Shown here: positions 56,399 to 64,000 of the stretch, in pieces | Layout: each line of letters opens with the position of its first letter | Position numbering within the stretch: the first letter of the stretch is position 1 | Assembly (NCBI RefSeq): GCF_023016005.1 | Contig: NZ_JALKAZ010000001.1 | Location: 1,736,001 to 1,800,000 of the forward strand | Source of the DNA: Erythrobacter sp. F6033 | GTDB taxonomy: Bacteria > Pseudomonadota > Alphaproteobacteria > Sphingomonadales > Sphingomonadaceae | Length of the DNA: 64,000 nucleotides | Direction: 5' to 3' | Notes under the pieces: model-generated | The model's database searches: none | Told to the model about the DNA's origin: nothing | Seen by the model: the letters and a program-made list of their open reading frames with translations, nothing else | Made by a program: the position numbers and the translations under genes

Positions 56399-56545
56399 TA
56401 TGAACCCGACAGCACGTTCTTGTTGCAGGCTTGTGTTCAACCGTTGGCCAAAATCCCGAGGTCGCCGAGGCGATTTCGCGTGATACTTGTCAAACCACTC
56501 GGATTTTTAGAGACTACAGTAAGGCGCAATTCTACGGAGAAGAAA

Positions 56546-57076
56546 TTGATCAAGCGGTGGATCGAAACAATCGGAGAGCACCCACTTGCGACAGGATTGT
56601 TAGCATTGCTCGGAATCGGGGGTTTTTGGGTTTCAATTGTTGGATATCAGCAGGATCGCTCGGATGCTCGGGCGACTTCAGATCAGATCGAAACCGGATT
56701 TTCTGAAACTGACACAAAGATTGACGACACAAGAACCAGCGTAGAATCGATCAAACGAAGTCTCGAACAAGAGCAATTGGAAAAGGAAGGTCAGTACCTA
56801 GAAGGCACGTTTTTATACGAAGATCCAGTTGAAGGCGTGTATTCTAATTTTTGGACAGCCTACCCGATCCGATCCGGAAGTTCGCCAGAATTGACAATCC
56901 GTGGTGAAGGCAAAACTGTAGAATTCTCGGGCGTGATCCAATTAAATTGTGAAAATGGAAAGTACTTTTGGCACAGCGGCAATCTGTTTCAAGAGCCGCT
57001 ATCAGATGAAGAGATTCGAAATCTCGTACCAAATCAAGCCGTACGCGCAATGGTTCGAATCTTCTGCAGATTCTAG
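56546..57076 (+). CDS. Hypothetical membrane protein of atypical composition
   Basis: About 176 residues from the TTG at 56546 (ACGGAG seven bases upstream); the frame opens at 56420. One hydrophobic segment (ATGLLALLGIGGFWVSIVGY) is followed by a coiled-coil (SVESIKRSLEQEQLEKEG) and a mixed C-terminal domain with GYFWHSGN-like aromatic content. The base composition is clearly more AT-rich than its neighbours, which suggests recent acquisition. No family is recognised. Confidence 0.6.
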   Translation: MIKRWIETIGEHPLATGLLALLGIGGFWVSIVGYQQDRSDARATSDQIETGFSETDTKIDDTRTSVESIKRSLEQEQLEKEGQYLEGTFLYEDPVEGVYSNFWTAYPIRSGSSPELTIRGEGKTVEFSGVIQLNCENGKYFWHSGNLFQEPLSDEEIRNLVPNQAVRAMVRIFCRF

Positions 57077-57175
57077 TTATCGCAGGTATTCAGTAGCGTT
57101 TTTATTACCACTGAACTCACTTCAAACGCCTCTCCCATCTCAGCGCTGCGTCCCTAATGCGGGATACTCAACAGA

Positions 57176-57210
57176 AAAAGGCCGCCGCAGCGATAAGCTG
57201 CGACGGCCGG
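57176..57210 (-). terminator. Rho-independent terminator after tsf
   Basis: The 12-bp stem GGCCGCCGCAGC / GCTGCGACGGCC (one mismatch) with a 5-nt loop is followed on the minus strand by TTTTTCTG. It ends the rpsB-tsf transcript. Confidence 0.85.
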
Positions 57211-57244
57211 AATTTCGTCTTCGACAGCGAAGAAACGCTGAGGC

Positions 57245-58171
57245 TTAGCCTTTGAGCGTAGCAGCGACTTCTGCGGCGAAGTCTTCTTCTTCGACTTCGA
57301 TGCCTTCGCCGAGCTGGAAGCGGACATAGTCAGTCAGTTTGACCGAGCCGCCATTGTCCTTGCCGAACTTGGCAACAGTGTCTTCGACCGAAGTCTTGTT
57401 GTCCATCACGAACATCTGGCTGAGCAGGGCGTTCTCTTTCGCGAACTTCTTGATAGCGCCTTCGACCATTTTTTCCTGCACGTTTTCAGGCTTGCCGCTT
57501 TCGGCTGCCTTTTCCTGTGCAACAGCACGCTCACGCTCGATCAGAGCAGCGTCAAGGCCGTCTGCATCGAGAGCCTGCGGAAACATCGAAGCGATGTGCA
57601 TCGCCAGCTGCTTGCCGAATGGCTCAAGCACGTCCGCACCAAGATCGCTTTCGAGAGCAACCAGAACGCCGATTTTGCCGAGGCCTTCAGCCGCTGCGTT
57701 GTGCATGTAGGAAACAACCGAGCCGCTGCCGACCGAGACGGTCTTCATACGGCGGATTTGCTGGTTCTCACCAATCGTCGCAACGTTGTCAGTCAGCTTG
57801 TCAGCAACGGTTCCGCCCTCTGGGTAGTCCGCTTCCTTGAGCGCTTCGACATCATCGCTGCCCAATGTGAGAGCAACCGAAGTGGTGTGGCGCACGAAGT
57901 CTTGAAACTTGTCGTTTTTCGCAACGAAGTCCGTTTCCGAGTTCACTTCAACGGCAACGCCTTTGGTGCCTTCAACGGCAACACCGACGAGACCTTCAGC
58001 AGCAGTGCGGCTGGATTTCTTTTGCGCGGTGGCGAGGCCCTTGGCGCGCAAGCCGTCGATAGCAGCTTCAATATCGCCGCCAGCTTCGACCAGTGCCTTC
58101 TTCGCATCCATCATACCCGCGCCGGTTTTTTCGCGCAGTTTCTTCACATCGGCGATAGAAAAATCAGCCAT
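57245..58171 (-). CDS. tsf: Elongation factor Ts
   Basis: A 308-residue nucleotide exchange factor for EF-Tu. The N-terminal UBA-like region ([19 protein letters not shown]) and the SETDFVAKN core motif near residue 80 are present. MADFSIADV at 58171 is the normal start. It follows rpsB by 116 bp and has its own terminator. Confidence 0.97.
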   Translation of the reverse strand: MADFSIADVKKLREKTGAGMMDAKKALVEAGGDIEAAIDGLRAKGLATAQKKSSRTAAEGLVGVAVEGTKGVAVEVNSETDFVAKNDKFQDFVRHTTSVALTLGSDDVEALKEADYPEGGTVADKLTDNVATIGENQQIRRMKTVSVGSGSVVSYMHNAAAEGLGKIGVLVALESDLGADVLEPFGKQLAMHIASMFPQALDADGLDAALIERERAVAQEKAAESGKPENVQEKMVEGAIKKFAKENALLSQMFVMDNKTSVEDTVAKFGKDNGGSVKLTDYVRFQLGEGIEVEEEDFAAEVAATLKG

Positions 58172-58287
58172 TATGAATTCCTTCAAATAGTAGTGAGGGC
58201 GCCGGGGCCCTATTGGGGGATACCCGGCGCGCTAGAGAATGATTGTGACACGCGATTTACGCATGTCTTGAAGTTCAGTCCGTAGAC

Positions 58288-59031
58288 TTAAGCTTCAGCA
58301 GGTGGCTCAGCCATCGCGCCAACATCTTGGCCCGAATCCGCAACCGCTCCGCCTTTACCAGCCATCGCAGCATCGCGAATCGCATCGCAATACATACGGA
58401 CGGCACGGCTTGCATCGTCATTGCCTGGAACAGGGAACGCGATGCCGGTCGGATCGGTGTTGGTGTCGAGAACTGCGATCACGGGAATACCCAGAACCGC
58501 CGCTTCTTTAATGGCGAGGTCTTCTTTGTTCGCGTCGATCACGAACATCACGTCCGGAACGCCGCCCATGTCACGGATACCGCCAAGCGACAGTTCAAGC
58601 TTGTCACGCTCACGCGTCAGCTGGAGAACTTCTTTCTTGGTGAGACCGCTTGTTTCGCCCGAAAGCTGCTCTTCAAGCGTTTTCAGGCGCTTGATCGAAC
58701 CGCTGATGGTTTTCCAGTTGGTGAGCATACCACCGAGCCAACGGTGGTTGACGAAGTGCTGGCCCGATGCGCGAGCAGCTTCAGCAATCGGCTCTTGCGC
58801 CTGACGCTTGGTACCAACGAACAGAACTTTGCCGCCCGAGCGAACGGTGGATTCAACGAAGTCGAGCGCACGCGCGAAAAGCGGAACAGTCTGCGACAGG
58901 TCGATGATGTGAACACCGTTGCGGTTGCCGAAGATGTACGGCTTCATCCGCGGGTTCCAGCGGTGGGTCTGGTGGCCGAAGTGTGCGCCGGCCTCAATCA
59001 ATTGCTGCATTGTGACGGTAGTGGCCGCCAT
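58288..59031 (-). CDS. rpsB: 30S ribosomal protein S2
   Basis: A 247-residue S2 protein ([20 protein letters not shown] start, [13 protein letters not shown], and DTNTDP near residue 195). The frame is open for 300 bases upstream, but the [11 protein letters not shown] start at 59031 is clear, with GGAAGGGAATT before it. A structured leader precedes it. Confidence 0.97.
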   Translation of the reverse strand: MAATTVTMQQLIEAGAHFGHQTHRWNPRMKPYIFGNRNGVHIIDLSQTVPLFARALDFVESTVRSGGKVLFVGTKRQAQEPIAEAARASGQHFVNHRWLGGMLTNWKTISGSIKRLKTLEEQLSGETSGLTKKEVLQLTRERDKLELSLGGIRDMGGVPDVMFVIDANKEDLAIKEAAVLGIPVIAVLDTNTDPTGIAFPVPGNDDASRAVRMYCDAIRDAAMAGKGGAVADSGQDVGAMAEPPAEA

Positions 59032-59058
59032 AGGTAATTCCCTTCCGGTTTGTCCTCT

Positions 59059-59116
59059 GGAAAGCATGGAACCGCTGGCGGAGATCCCGCTGCGGCACCG
59101 GTATGATGCGCTTTCC
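59059..59116 (-). promoter_or_regulatory. Structured rpsB leader
   Basis: On the transcribed strand a 7-bp outer stem GGAAAGC/GCTTTCC encloses an ACCG/CGGT stem and an inner GCGG/CCGC hairpin. It ends 28 bp before the rpsB start and could be an autoregulatory leader of the r-protein type. The pairing is read by eye. Confidence 0.5.
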
Positions 59117-59312
59117 ATGTGAATTTCACCGCGCCTGAAACCCGATGATTCGGGCGACCATTGCGGCGATGCGAGGGCACTTAGCCCCCTTCCTCCACAA
59201 AATCTAGTGCATTTCCGCCATTTGGAACACAAGTGGAACAAAAGTGCTTGACTGATGAGAACACTTATAGAACAAACGAGGCAGAACAAAGATCGAACGA
59301 AGGAATTACCCG

Positions 59313-59582
59313 ATGCTTGCGACCACACTTACAATCTTGTTTTCGGTAGTCGCCATAGCCACTGCGATCACATTGGTGGATTGCTGGCTGCGGGCCCGTT
59401 CGGCCTATTCTGCGCTCAAACGCCAAAGCGATTTGGTGAAAGCTGGGTTTGTACCTCAGGTGGAAGCGCACTTCGTCCGGTTGCGTCCGGCAGCGCCGCG
59501 TCCGCTGGGCACTACGCGTCCGTTTGCACGTCGCCTGCCGCGTCAGTCGGATGGTCCAGTTCGTGTGCTCGGCGCCGCTTGA
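59313..59582 (+). CDS. Small membrane-anchored protein (89 aa)
   Basis: An 89-residue protein with an N-terminal transmembrane helix (3-24) and a basic, proline-rich tail (ending RVLGAA). AAGGAATT precedes the ATG. Its last 71 bp overlap the 3' end of pssA on the other strand. The function is unknown. Confidence 0.6.
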   Translation: MLATTLTILFSVVAIATAITLVDCWLRARSAYSALKRQSDLVKAGFVPQVEAHFVRLRPAAPRPLGTTRPFARRLPRQSDGPVRVLGAA

Positions 59583-60390
59583 TCGAACCGTATTTGATCA
59601 AAGCGTAAGGCATCAGCAGCAAATAGCCGGCGCTGATTACCGTTAGCGACCACCATGGCTCCTGAATGAGGGCTGCGAAGCCCAAACCGGTAAAGGCAAT
59701 CAGTCCCAGACGAATGCCTCTGCGCGGACGGATCGCCATCCAGCTAAGCGTGGCCATGTTTGAAATAAGCAAAATCGCGATCAGGCTTAGCCATACAGCA
59801 AGCAGGATTGGGTCGCGAAACGCCTCTATGTCGGTCGCCATCCAAAGATAGAACGGCATGAAGGCTAGCCCCGCCCCCACTGGCGCAGGAACGCCTGTCA
59901 AAAATCCCGCTGATTTATGTGGCTGTTCATCAACATCGATCTGCGCGTTAAACCGCGCCAGTCGCAATGCGCAGCAAATCGCAAATGCAAGAGCCGCAAA
60001 CCAGCCGAAGCGGTCAAGGTCTTGAAGCGACCACATATAAAGGATGATTGCGGGCGCCATGCCGAATGACAGCGAATCCGCCAGACTGTCCAATTCTGCA
60101 CCAAACCGTGATTGTGCATTCAGCAGCCGAGCGATGCGGCCATCGATCCCATCGAGAATGCCGGCAAGAAGAACCGCAAGTATAGCGTAAGCCCATTGCT
60201 CTTCGATAGCGAAGCGTATGCCGGTTAAGCCCGAACACAGCGCGGCCGCGGTGATCGCGTTGGGCAACATCGCGCGCAGGCTCAAACCTCGTACATCGCC
60301 TGGAGCAACCGCACCCTCATCCTCGGCCGCTTTGGGACCAACACGAGGCGCAGCCAAGCGCGCGGGTTTGCGAAAACTGGGTTTCTTCAA
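59512..60390 (-). CDS. pssA: CDP-diacylglycerol--serine O-phosphatidyltransferase
   Basis: About 292 residues of an integral membrane enzyme making phosphatidylserine. The CDP-alcohol phosphotransferase motif is complete (DGIDGRIARL ... GAELDSLADS). A TTG at 60390 (LKKPSFRKPA), with AAAGAG upstream, is the likely start, since a longer frame to 60453 overlaps psd by 41 nt. It follows psd by 22 bp, so both steps to phosphatidylethanolamine are encoded together. Confidence 0.9.
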   Translation of the reverse strand: MKKPSFRKPARLAAPRVGPKAAEDEGAVAPGDVRGLSLRAMLPNAITAAALCSGLTGIRFAIEEQWAYAILAVLLAGILDGIDGRIARLLNAQSRFGAELDSLADSLSFGMAPAIILYMWSLQDLDRFGWFAALAFAICCALRLARFNAQIDVDEQPHKSAGFLTGVPAPVGAGLAFMPFYLWMATDIEAFRDPILLAVWLSLIAILLISNMATLSWMAIRPRRGIRLGLIAFTGLGFAALIQEPWWSLTVISAGYLLLMPYALIKYGSIKRRRAHELDHPTDAAGDVQTDA

Positions 60391-60412
60391 TGCACGCTCT
60401 TTGCAATCAGGA

Positions 60413-61168
60413 TCACTGCGCAATCCCTTCGAGCAGGCCCGTCTGCGAACCAACTTCTGCTAAAATCGTCTCACCCGCGATACAGCGCTGCCCAAGCAGA
60501 ACTTTGGGCTCCATGCCCGCCGGAAGATACACGTCCACTCGGCTACCAAACCGGATAAGGCCTACTCGCTGCCCAACGGCGACGGTATCGCCCGGTTTCA
60601 CCGAGGGGATGATACGCCGCGCGACGAGCCCTGCAATCTGCGTAAAACCAACAGCCAAGCCATCAGTCCGCTCGATCAGAATATGCTGACGTTCGTTTTC
60701 CTCGCTCGCTTTGTCGAGGTCGGCATTCATGAACTTACCCGGAATATAAACCAACCGGCGCACCGTCCCAGCAATTGGTGCGCGGTTTATGTGAACATCG
60801 AAGACGCTCATAAAAATGGAGACGCGCGTCACTGGCCCATCGGGAAGACCGCGAAATCCCGAGCCATCATCGATCTTCAGCTCTTCGGGCGGTTCCATCT
60901 GAGTGATGAGCGAGACAATACCATCGGCAGGCGCGATAATCGCGTTGTCTGCTTGCGGCACCACCCGTTCGGGATCGCGAAAGAATGCAAATACTCCAGC
61001 TGAGAGAAGCAACATCGGCCAACCGATGATTTCCCAGTCGAATATCAGCAAGGGCACCAAGCTGATTGCAACCGCAATCACGCCATATTTGCGCCCTTCA
61101 GGATGGATCGCAGGCCAGCTCCATCCAGCTTCACCGCGCCCTTGGTTATCGAGAATTTCGCCTGTCAT
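60413..61168 (-). CDS. psd: Phosphatidylserine decarboxylase proenzyme
   Basis: A 251-residue proenzyme of the short type. The self-cleavage site is the GS within [11 protein letters not shown] near residue 211, which yields the pyruvoyl group. An N-terminal membrane region (33-65) and the [13 protein letters not shown] segment are typical. MTGEILDNQ at 61168 is taken as the start; the frame runs further upstream but with no family-like sequence. Confidence 0.92.
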   Translation of the reverse strand: MTGEILDNQGRGEAGWSWPAIHPEGRKYGVIAVAISLVPLLIFDWEIIGWPMLLLSAGVFAFFRDPERVVPQADNAIIAPADGIVSLITQMEPPEELKIDDGSGFRGLPDGPVTRVSIFMSVFDVHINRAPIAGTVRRLVYIPGKFMNADLDKASEENERQHILIERTDGLAVGFTQIAGLVARRIIPSVKPGDTVAVGQRVGLIRFGSRVDVYLPAGMEPKVLLGQRCIAGETILAEVGSQTGLLEGIAQ

Positions 61169-61346
61169 AAGCTGGCATTTAGGGGCTGAACCGCTCCCCG
61201 GCAAGCAAGGTCGCACGGCTTTATCACTTAACTGGGCACATCGCAGTTCGGCCCAACGTCCGTTTTTGGGCTCCGCTTCGGCAGACGATGCACACTCCTC
61301 GCCTTCACCACTTAGTAAGATATTTACCTTAATTCCCGGCTCCGAA

Positions 61347-62447
61347 ATGGACACTTCCGCGAACATCCCTTCGGATAGCAATTCCGCGCAGAAACTCGCT
61401 GCGCGCTTGCTTGGTGAGATGCCGATCTATGTCATCGGTGTCGCAATCATGGCCCTTTGCATCGGGCTTCTACTTTCGCACGGGGTCTCCCCTAGCGTTA
61501 GCGGTGTCATTGAAAATGCCCGTATTTTCGGATTGTTTGTGCTGATCCTGGTAGCATTCGACGCAGCCTGGCAGCTTAACCGGAACCGCCCGAAAAGCCC
61601 GACCGCGTTTCTAAGAGAGCGTTACACTGCAAGGCCTCTGTGGCACGTCATTTCTTGCGGCCTTCCCATGATGGCAATCGCAATTGTCGTGCTGCCATTC
61701 TTCTCAAAAATGAAGTCCGCCATCCCGCTGTTCAATGACTATACGTGGGACCAGACATTCATCGAATGGGATCAGGCAATTTTTTTCGGATATGATGCTT
61801 GGGAAGTAATGCAACCGGTCCTCGGCTTTCCGATTATCACAGCCTTCCTCGCCTTCCTTTATCACATCTGGTTCTTGCTGCTCTATCCAGGCGTCATGTT
61901 CTTTGCGTTCTACAAGAACATGGACAGCCAACTGCGCCGCCAGTTTTTCCTCACTTACATGCTCAGCTGGTCACTGATTGGCGGAGCCATGGCGACATGG
62001 CTCGCTTCGGTCGGCCCCGTTTTCCTCGAACCGATGCTGGGCAATGGCCATTTCAATCCGCAAATGGACTATCTCAATGCCGCGAATGAACAGATCCCGA
62101 TCATGACGCTGCGTGTGCAGGGTCTGCTGCTTGAATGGCATGGAGCTTCATCGAGCGGCCTTGGCAGCGGCATCACTGCGATGCCCAGCATGCATTGCGC
62201 CATCGCTTTCATCTATTGGCTGGCAGTGCGCCAAATCCATAGTGGCTGGGGCAAGTTCTTCGGCGCGTTCTTCATCATCACATGGATCAGCAGCGTCCAC
62301 CTCGCCTACCACTATGCAGTAGACGGGCTGGTTTCGCTGATCGCCGTGATCGGCATCTGGTGGGCATCAGGCCGCATCATCGCAGCATGGGACGCTCTTG
62401 TTACCCGTCAGGCGACCTTGCGCACAAACACCGTGCCGGCCGAATAG
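61347..62447 (+). CDS. PAP2_3-type membrane enzyme, inositolphosphorylceramide-synthase-like
   Basis: A 366-residue polytopic protein with about seven helices. The phosphatase/transferase motifs are [11 protein letters not shown] near residue 274 and [13 protein letters not shown] near 314, with [10 protein letters not shown] earlier, as in the PAP2_3 (Aur1/Ipt1-related) branch. A sphingolipid head-group transferase is possible; a plain lipid phosphatase is the alternative. The ATG at 61347 begins the recognisable protein; the frame opens at 60903. Its 3' end overlaps the convergent KAS III gene by 40 bp. Confidence 0.8.
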   Translation: MDTSANIPSDSNSAQKLAARLLGEMPIYVIGVAIMALCIGLLLSHGVSPSVSGVIENARIFGLFVLILVAFDAAWQLNRNRPKSPTAFLRERYTARPLWHVISCGLPMMAIAIVVLPFFSKMKSAIPLFNDYTWDQTFIEWDQAIFFGYDAWEVMQPVLGFPIITAFLAFLYHIWFLLLYPGVMFFAFYKNMDSQLRRQFFLTYMLSWSLIGGAMATWLASVGPVFLEPMLGNGHFNPQMDYLNAANEQIPIMTLRVQGLLLEWHGASSSGLGSGITAMPSMHCAIAFIYWLAVRQIHSGWGKFFGAFFIITWISSVHLAYHYAVDGLVSLIAVIGIWWASGRIIAAWDALVTRQATLRTNTVPAE

Positions 62448-63538
62448 CCCGCACCAAAGCTGCAGATTAGGCCGGTGTCGCCGCCGGCAAGATCGTCGCT
62501 GTTCAGGTGGAACGCGATAATCGAGCCTGCGCTCGACGTGTTGCCGTATGTGTCGAGCACAGTCGGGCTTTCATCGTCGTTGGCTTCGTGGCCCAAAACA
62601 CGTTGAGCGATCAGCCGGTTCATTCCTGCATTTGCCTGATGCAACCAGAGGCGGCGCAAAGTAGCCGGATCCATCTGAAGCTTCTCAGCTTCGTCGATGA
62701 TCATCTGGGCGACCATCGGGACCACTTCCTTGAACACCTTACGGCCTTCTTGAACGAAGAGCTTATCCGCCCCGTCCGCATTTTCGGGCGCAGCACGGTT
62801 CAAGAATCCAAAGTTATTGCGAATATTGTTGGAGAAAACAGTCTTCAGCTTGGTGCTGAGGATGTCCCAGTGTTTCTCCGGCGCGATAGCCGCATCCTCG
62901 ACCAGGACAGCAGTCGCCACATCACCAAAGATAAAGTGGCTGTCGCGGTCGCGCCAGTTCAGGTGACCAGATGTGATTTCTGGGCTGACGACAAGGACGC
63001 TCTTAGCATTGCCTGCACGAACATAGTCTGCGGCGGTTTGGATGCCGAATGTCGCGGAAGAGCACGCAACGTTCATATCGAAACCAAATCCGTCGATACC
63101 CAATGCCTGCTGAATTTCGATCGCCATCGCTGGATATGGCCGCTCCATATTGGAAGCCGCGCACAAGACCGCGTCAACGTCGCTTGCATCACGGCCAGCG
63201 CGTTCCAGTGCCTGCTTGGCAGCGATCACGCCGATCTCGGCCATCATAGACAGCTCATCATTGGTGCGCTCTTCCCAACGCGGGCTCATGGTTTCCGGGT
63301 TCAGCACCGGCTCTTTCGACATGACGTGCCGCGCCTTGATACCACTCGCCTTTTCGATGAATTCAACCGACGAATGGCTCAGCTCTTCGGCATCACCTGC
63401 AGCAATTGCATCTGCGTTCTGTTCATTGTGGCGGTCCACAAAAGAGTTGAAGCTAGCGACTAGCTCTTCGTTGGTGATCGACTCGCTCGGCGTAAAAAGC
63501 CCGGTGGATGAGATGACAGGTCGATGGGTAAGCTGCAT
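62408..63538 (-). CDS. 3-oxoacyl-ACP synthase III paralogue
   Basis: A 376-residue condensing enzyme of the FabH type. The triad is C159 (NVACSSATF), H300 (LWLHQANAG) and N333 (TYGNTSSAG). It is about 50 residues longer than E. coli FabH and has an extended N-terminal region (about 30-80), so a special substrate is possible. MQLTHRPVIS at 63538 is taken as the start. It is convergent with the PAP2 gene. Confidence 0.88.
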   Translation of the reverse strand: MQLTHRPVISSTGLFTPSESITNEELVASFNSFVDRHNEQNADAIAAGDAEELSHSSVEFIEKASGIKARHVMSKEPVLNPETMSPRWEERTNDELSMMAEIGVIAAKQALERAGRDASDVDAVLCAASNMERPYPAMAIEIQQALGIDGFGFDMNVACSSATFGIQTAADYVRAGNAKSVLVVSPEITSGHLNWRDRDSHFIFGDVATAVLVEDAAIAPEKHWDILSTKLKTVFSNNIRNNFGFLNRAAPENADGADKLFVQEGRKVFKEVVPMVAQMIIDEAEKLQMDPATLRRLWLHQANAGMNRLIAQRVLGHEANDDESPTVLDTYGNTSSAGSIIAFHLNSDDLAGGDTGLICSFGAGYSAGTVFVRKVA

Positions 63539-63665
63539 GCTGCCTAAGCCTTTATGTAACTGGGATGCGCGCAATAGGCCTCAGACCAACCGCTATCAAG
63601 AGCACGCGACTTGTCTTCGCACATCAGAAATTCGGCGAAACTGCTCTATTGGGAGAAAGCGGCGG

Positions 63666-63751
63666 TGGTGGACAGGATAGGATTCGAACCTATGTACGCT
63701 TGCGCGGGCAGATTTACAGTCTGCTGCCTTTAACCACTCGGCCACCTGTCC
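63666..63751 (-). tRNA. tRNA-Tyr (GTA anticodon)
   Basis: A class II tRNA with acceptor GGACAGG/CCTGTCC, anticodon stem GCAGA/TCTGC with loop CTGTAAA (GTA), a long variable arm and TTCGAAT T-loop, plus A73 and an encoded CCA (63666-63668). Confidence 0.96.
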
Positions 63752-63912
63752 ACACCATGCCATGCAGGATTTAATCGCTGCTTTGCCGGGAGTTGCGCAT
63801 CAACAAAAATTGCTATGCGCAGCCGAGAGGCGCCCCTTTGGCGAAGCGGCGCTTGCCTGTCAATGGGGCTGCTGGCAGGGGAGCCATATGAAATGCATTT
63901 GCAGGAGCAATT

Positions 63913-64000
63913 ATGACCAAGGGTGACCGCAAACGTGCGCTAAGAGGGCGCGCTGGTCGGATGAAGGGCGGACGCGGTTCTGGCAAAGGAACTTCGGGCC
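63913..64000 (+). CDS. Start of a very basic protein (3' end outside window)
   Basis: GCAGGAG precedes an ATG at 63913, and the frame is open to the end of the window. The first 29 residues are Lys/Arg/Gly-rich (KRALRGRAGRMKGGRG). Such N termini occur in RlmB/TrmH-type rRNA methyltransferases of sphingomonads, which would fit, but too little is present to decide. Confidence 0.45.
   Translation, partial: MTKGDRKRALRGRAGRMKGGRGSGKGTSG

Noticed and set aside
62507-63463. A 318-codon open frame opposite the KAS III gene
   Set aside because: The KAS III triad and length are clear on the other strand, and the antisense product shows no fold or motif.

Overview
The window is chromosomal sequence from an alphaproteobacterium, most probably Sphingomonadales and Erythrobacteraceae-like. 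The basis is the style and order of the housekeeping genes, the GC-rich coding sequence, and the rpsB-tsf-pyrH-frr-uppS-cdsA-dxr-rseP-bamA-skp-fabZ cluster, which lacks lpxD, lpxA and lpxB where most Gram-negatives carry them. That absence fits sphingomonads, which use glycosphingolipids instead of lipopolysaccharide. No integrase, transposase, CRISPR array, rRNA operon or prophage structural gene was seen.

Layout. 1-4.6 kb: a coupled minus-strand operon of a serine hydrolase, a calcineurin-like phosphoesterase and a GMC oxidoreductase cut by the window edge. 5-10.2 kb: tRNA-Met(CAT), a 2'-5' RNA ligase-like protein, acpP-fabF-mltG and two exported proteins of unknown role. 10.4-16.4 kb: a DUF2383/PA2169-like protein, aspS, an unrecognised 385-residue protein, and rnd-oxyR. 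16.4-22.4 kb: an AT-rich spacer followed by a four-gene plus-strand operon. It encodes two unrecognised proteins that share a motif block, a LysM protein with two peptidoglycan-hydrolase domains and no signal peptide, and a lipoprotein. This is the best candidate for an undescribed system. 22.4-28.8 kb: a membrane SRPBCC protein, a GNAT acetyltransferase, pgsA divergent from an LplT-like MFS transporter, a ThDP enzyme and an EVE protein.

28.9-34.3 kb: a GGDEF/EAL protein, then dapF-mtaB-ftsY-yciB joined by 4-nt overlaps. 34.5-38.5 kb: an FkbM methyltransferase, a polytopic protein with SEDS-like traits, and kup. 38.7-43.6 kb: a compact cytochrome c maturation operon (ccmC-D-E-F-G-H and a TPR gene, including a 46-codon ccmD) without ccmA or ccmB. 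43.7-45.8 kb: an amino-acid dehydrogenase, tRNA-His and a prolyl-4-hydroxylase-like oxygenase.

45.9-59.1 kb: the translation and envelope-biogenesis block on the minus strand (rpsB, tsf, pyrH, frr, uppS, cdsA, dxr, rseP, bamA, an OmpH/Skp protein with an EF-hand loop, fabZ, rpmE). It is interrupted between tsf and pyrH by two plus-strand genes, one of them AT-rich. 59.3-64 kb: psd-pssA, a PAP2_3-type membrane enzyme, a ketoacyl-ACP synthase III paralogue, tRNA-Tyr and the start of a basic protein.

The unifying theme is envelope construction: fatty acid synthesis (acpP, fabF, fabZ, KAS III), phospholipids (cdsA, pgsA, pssA, psd), undecaprenyl and isoprenoid precursors (uppS, dxr), outer-membrane assembly (bamA, skp, rseP) and peptidoglycan (dapF, mltG, the LysM hydrolase).
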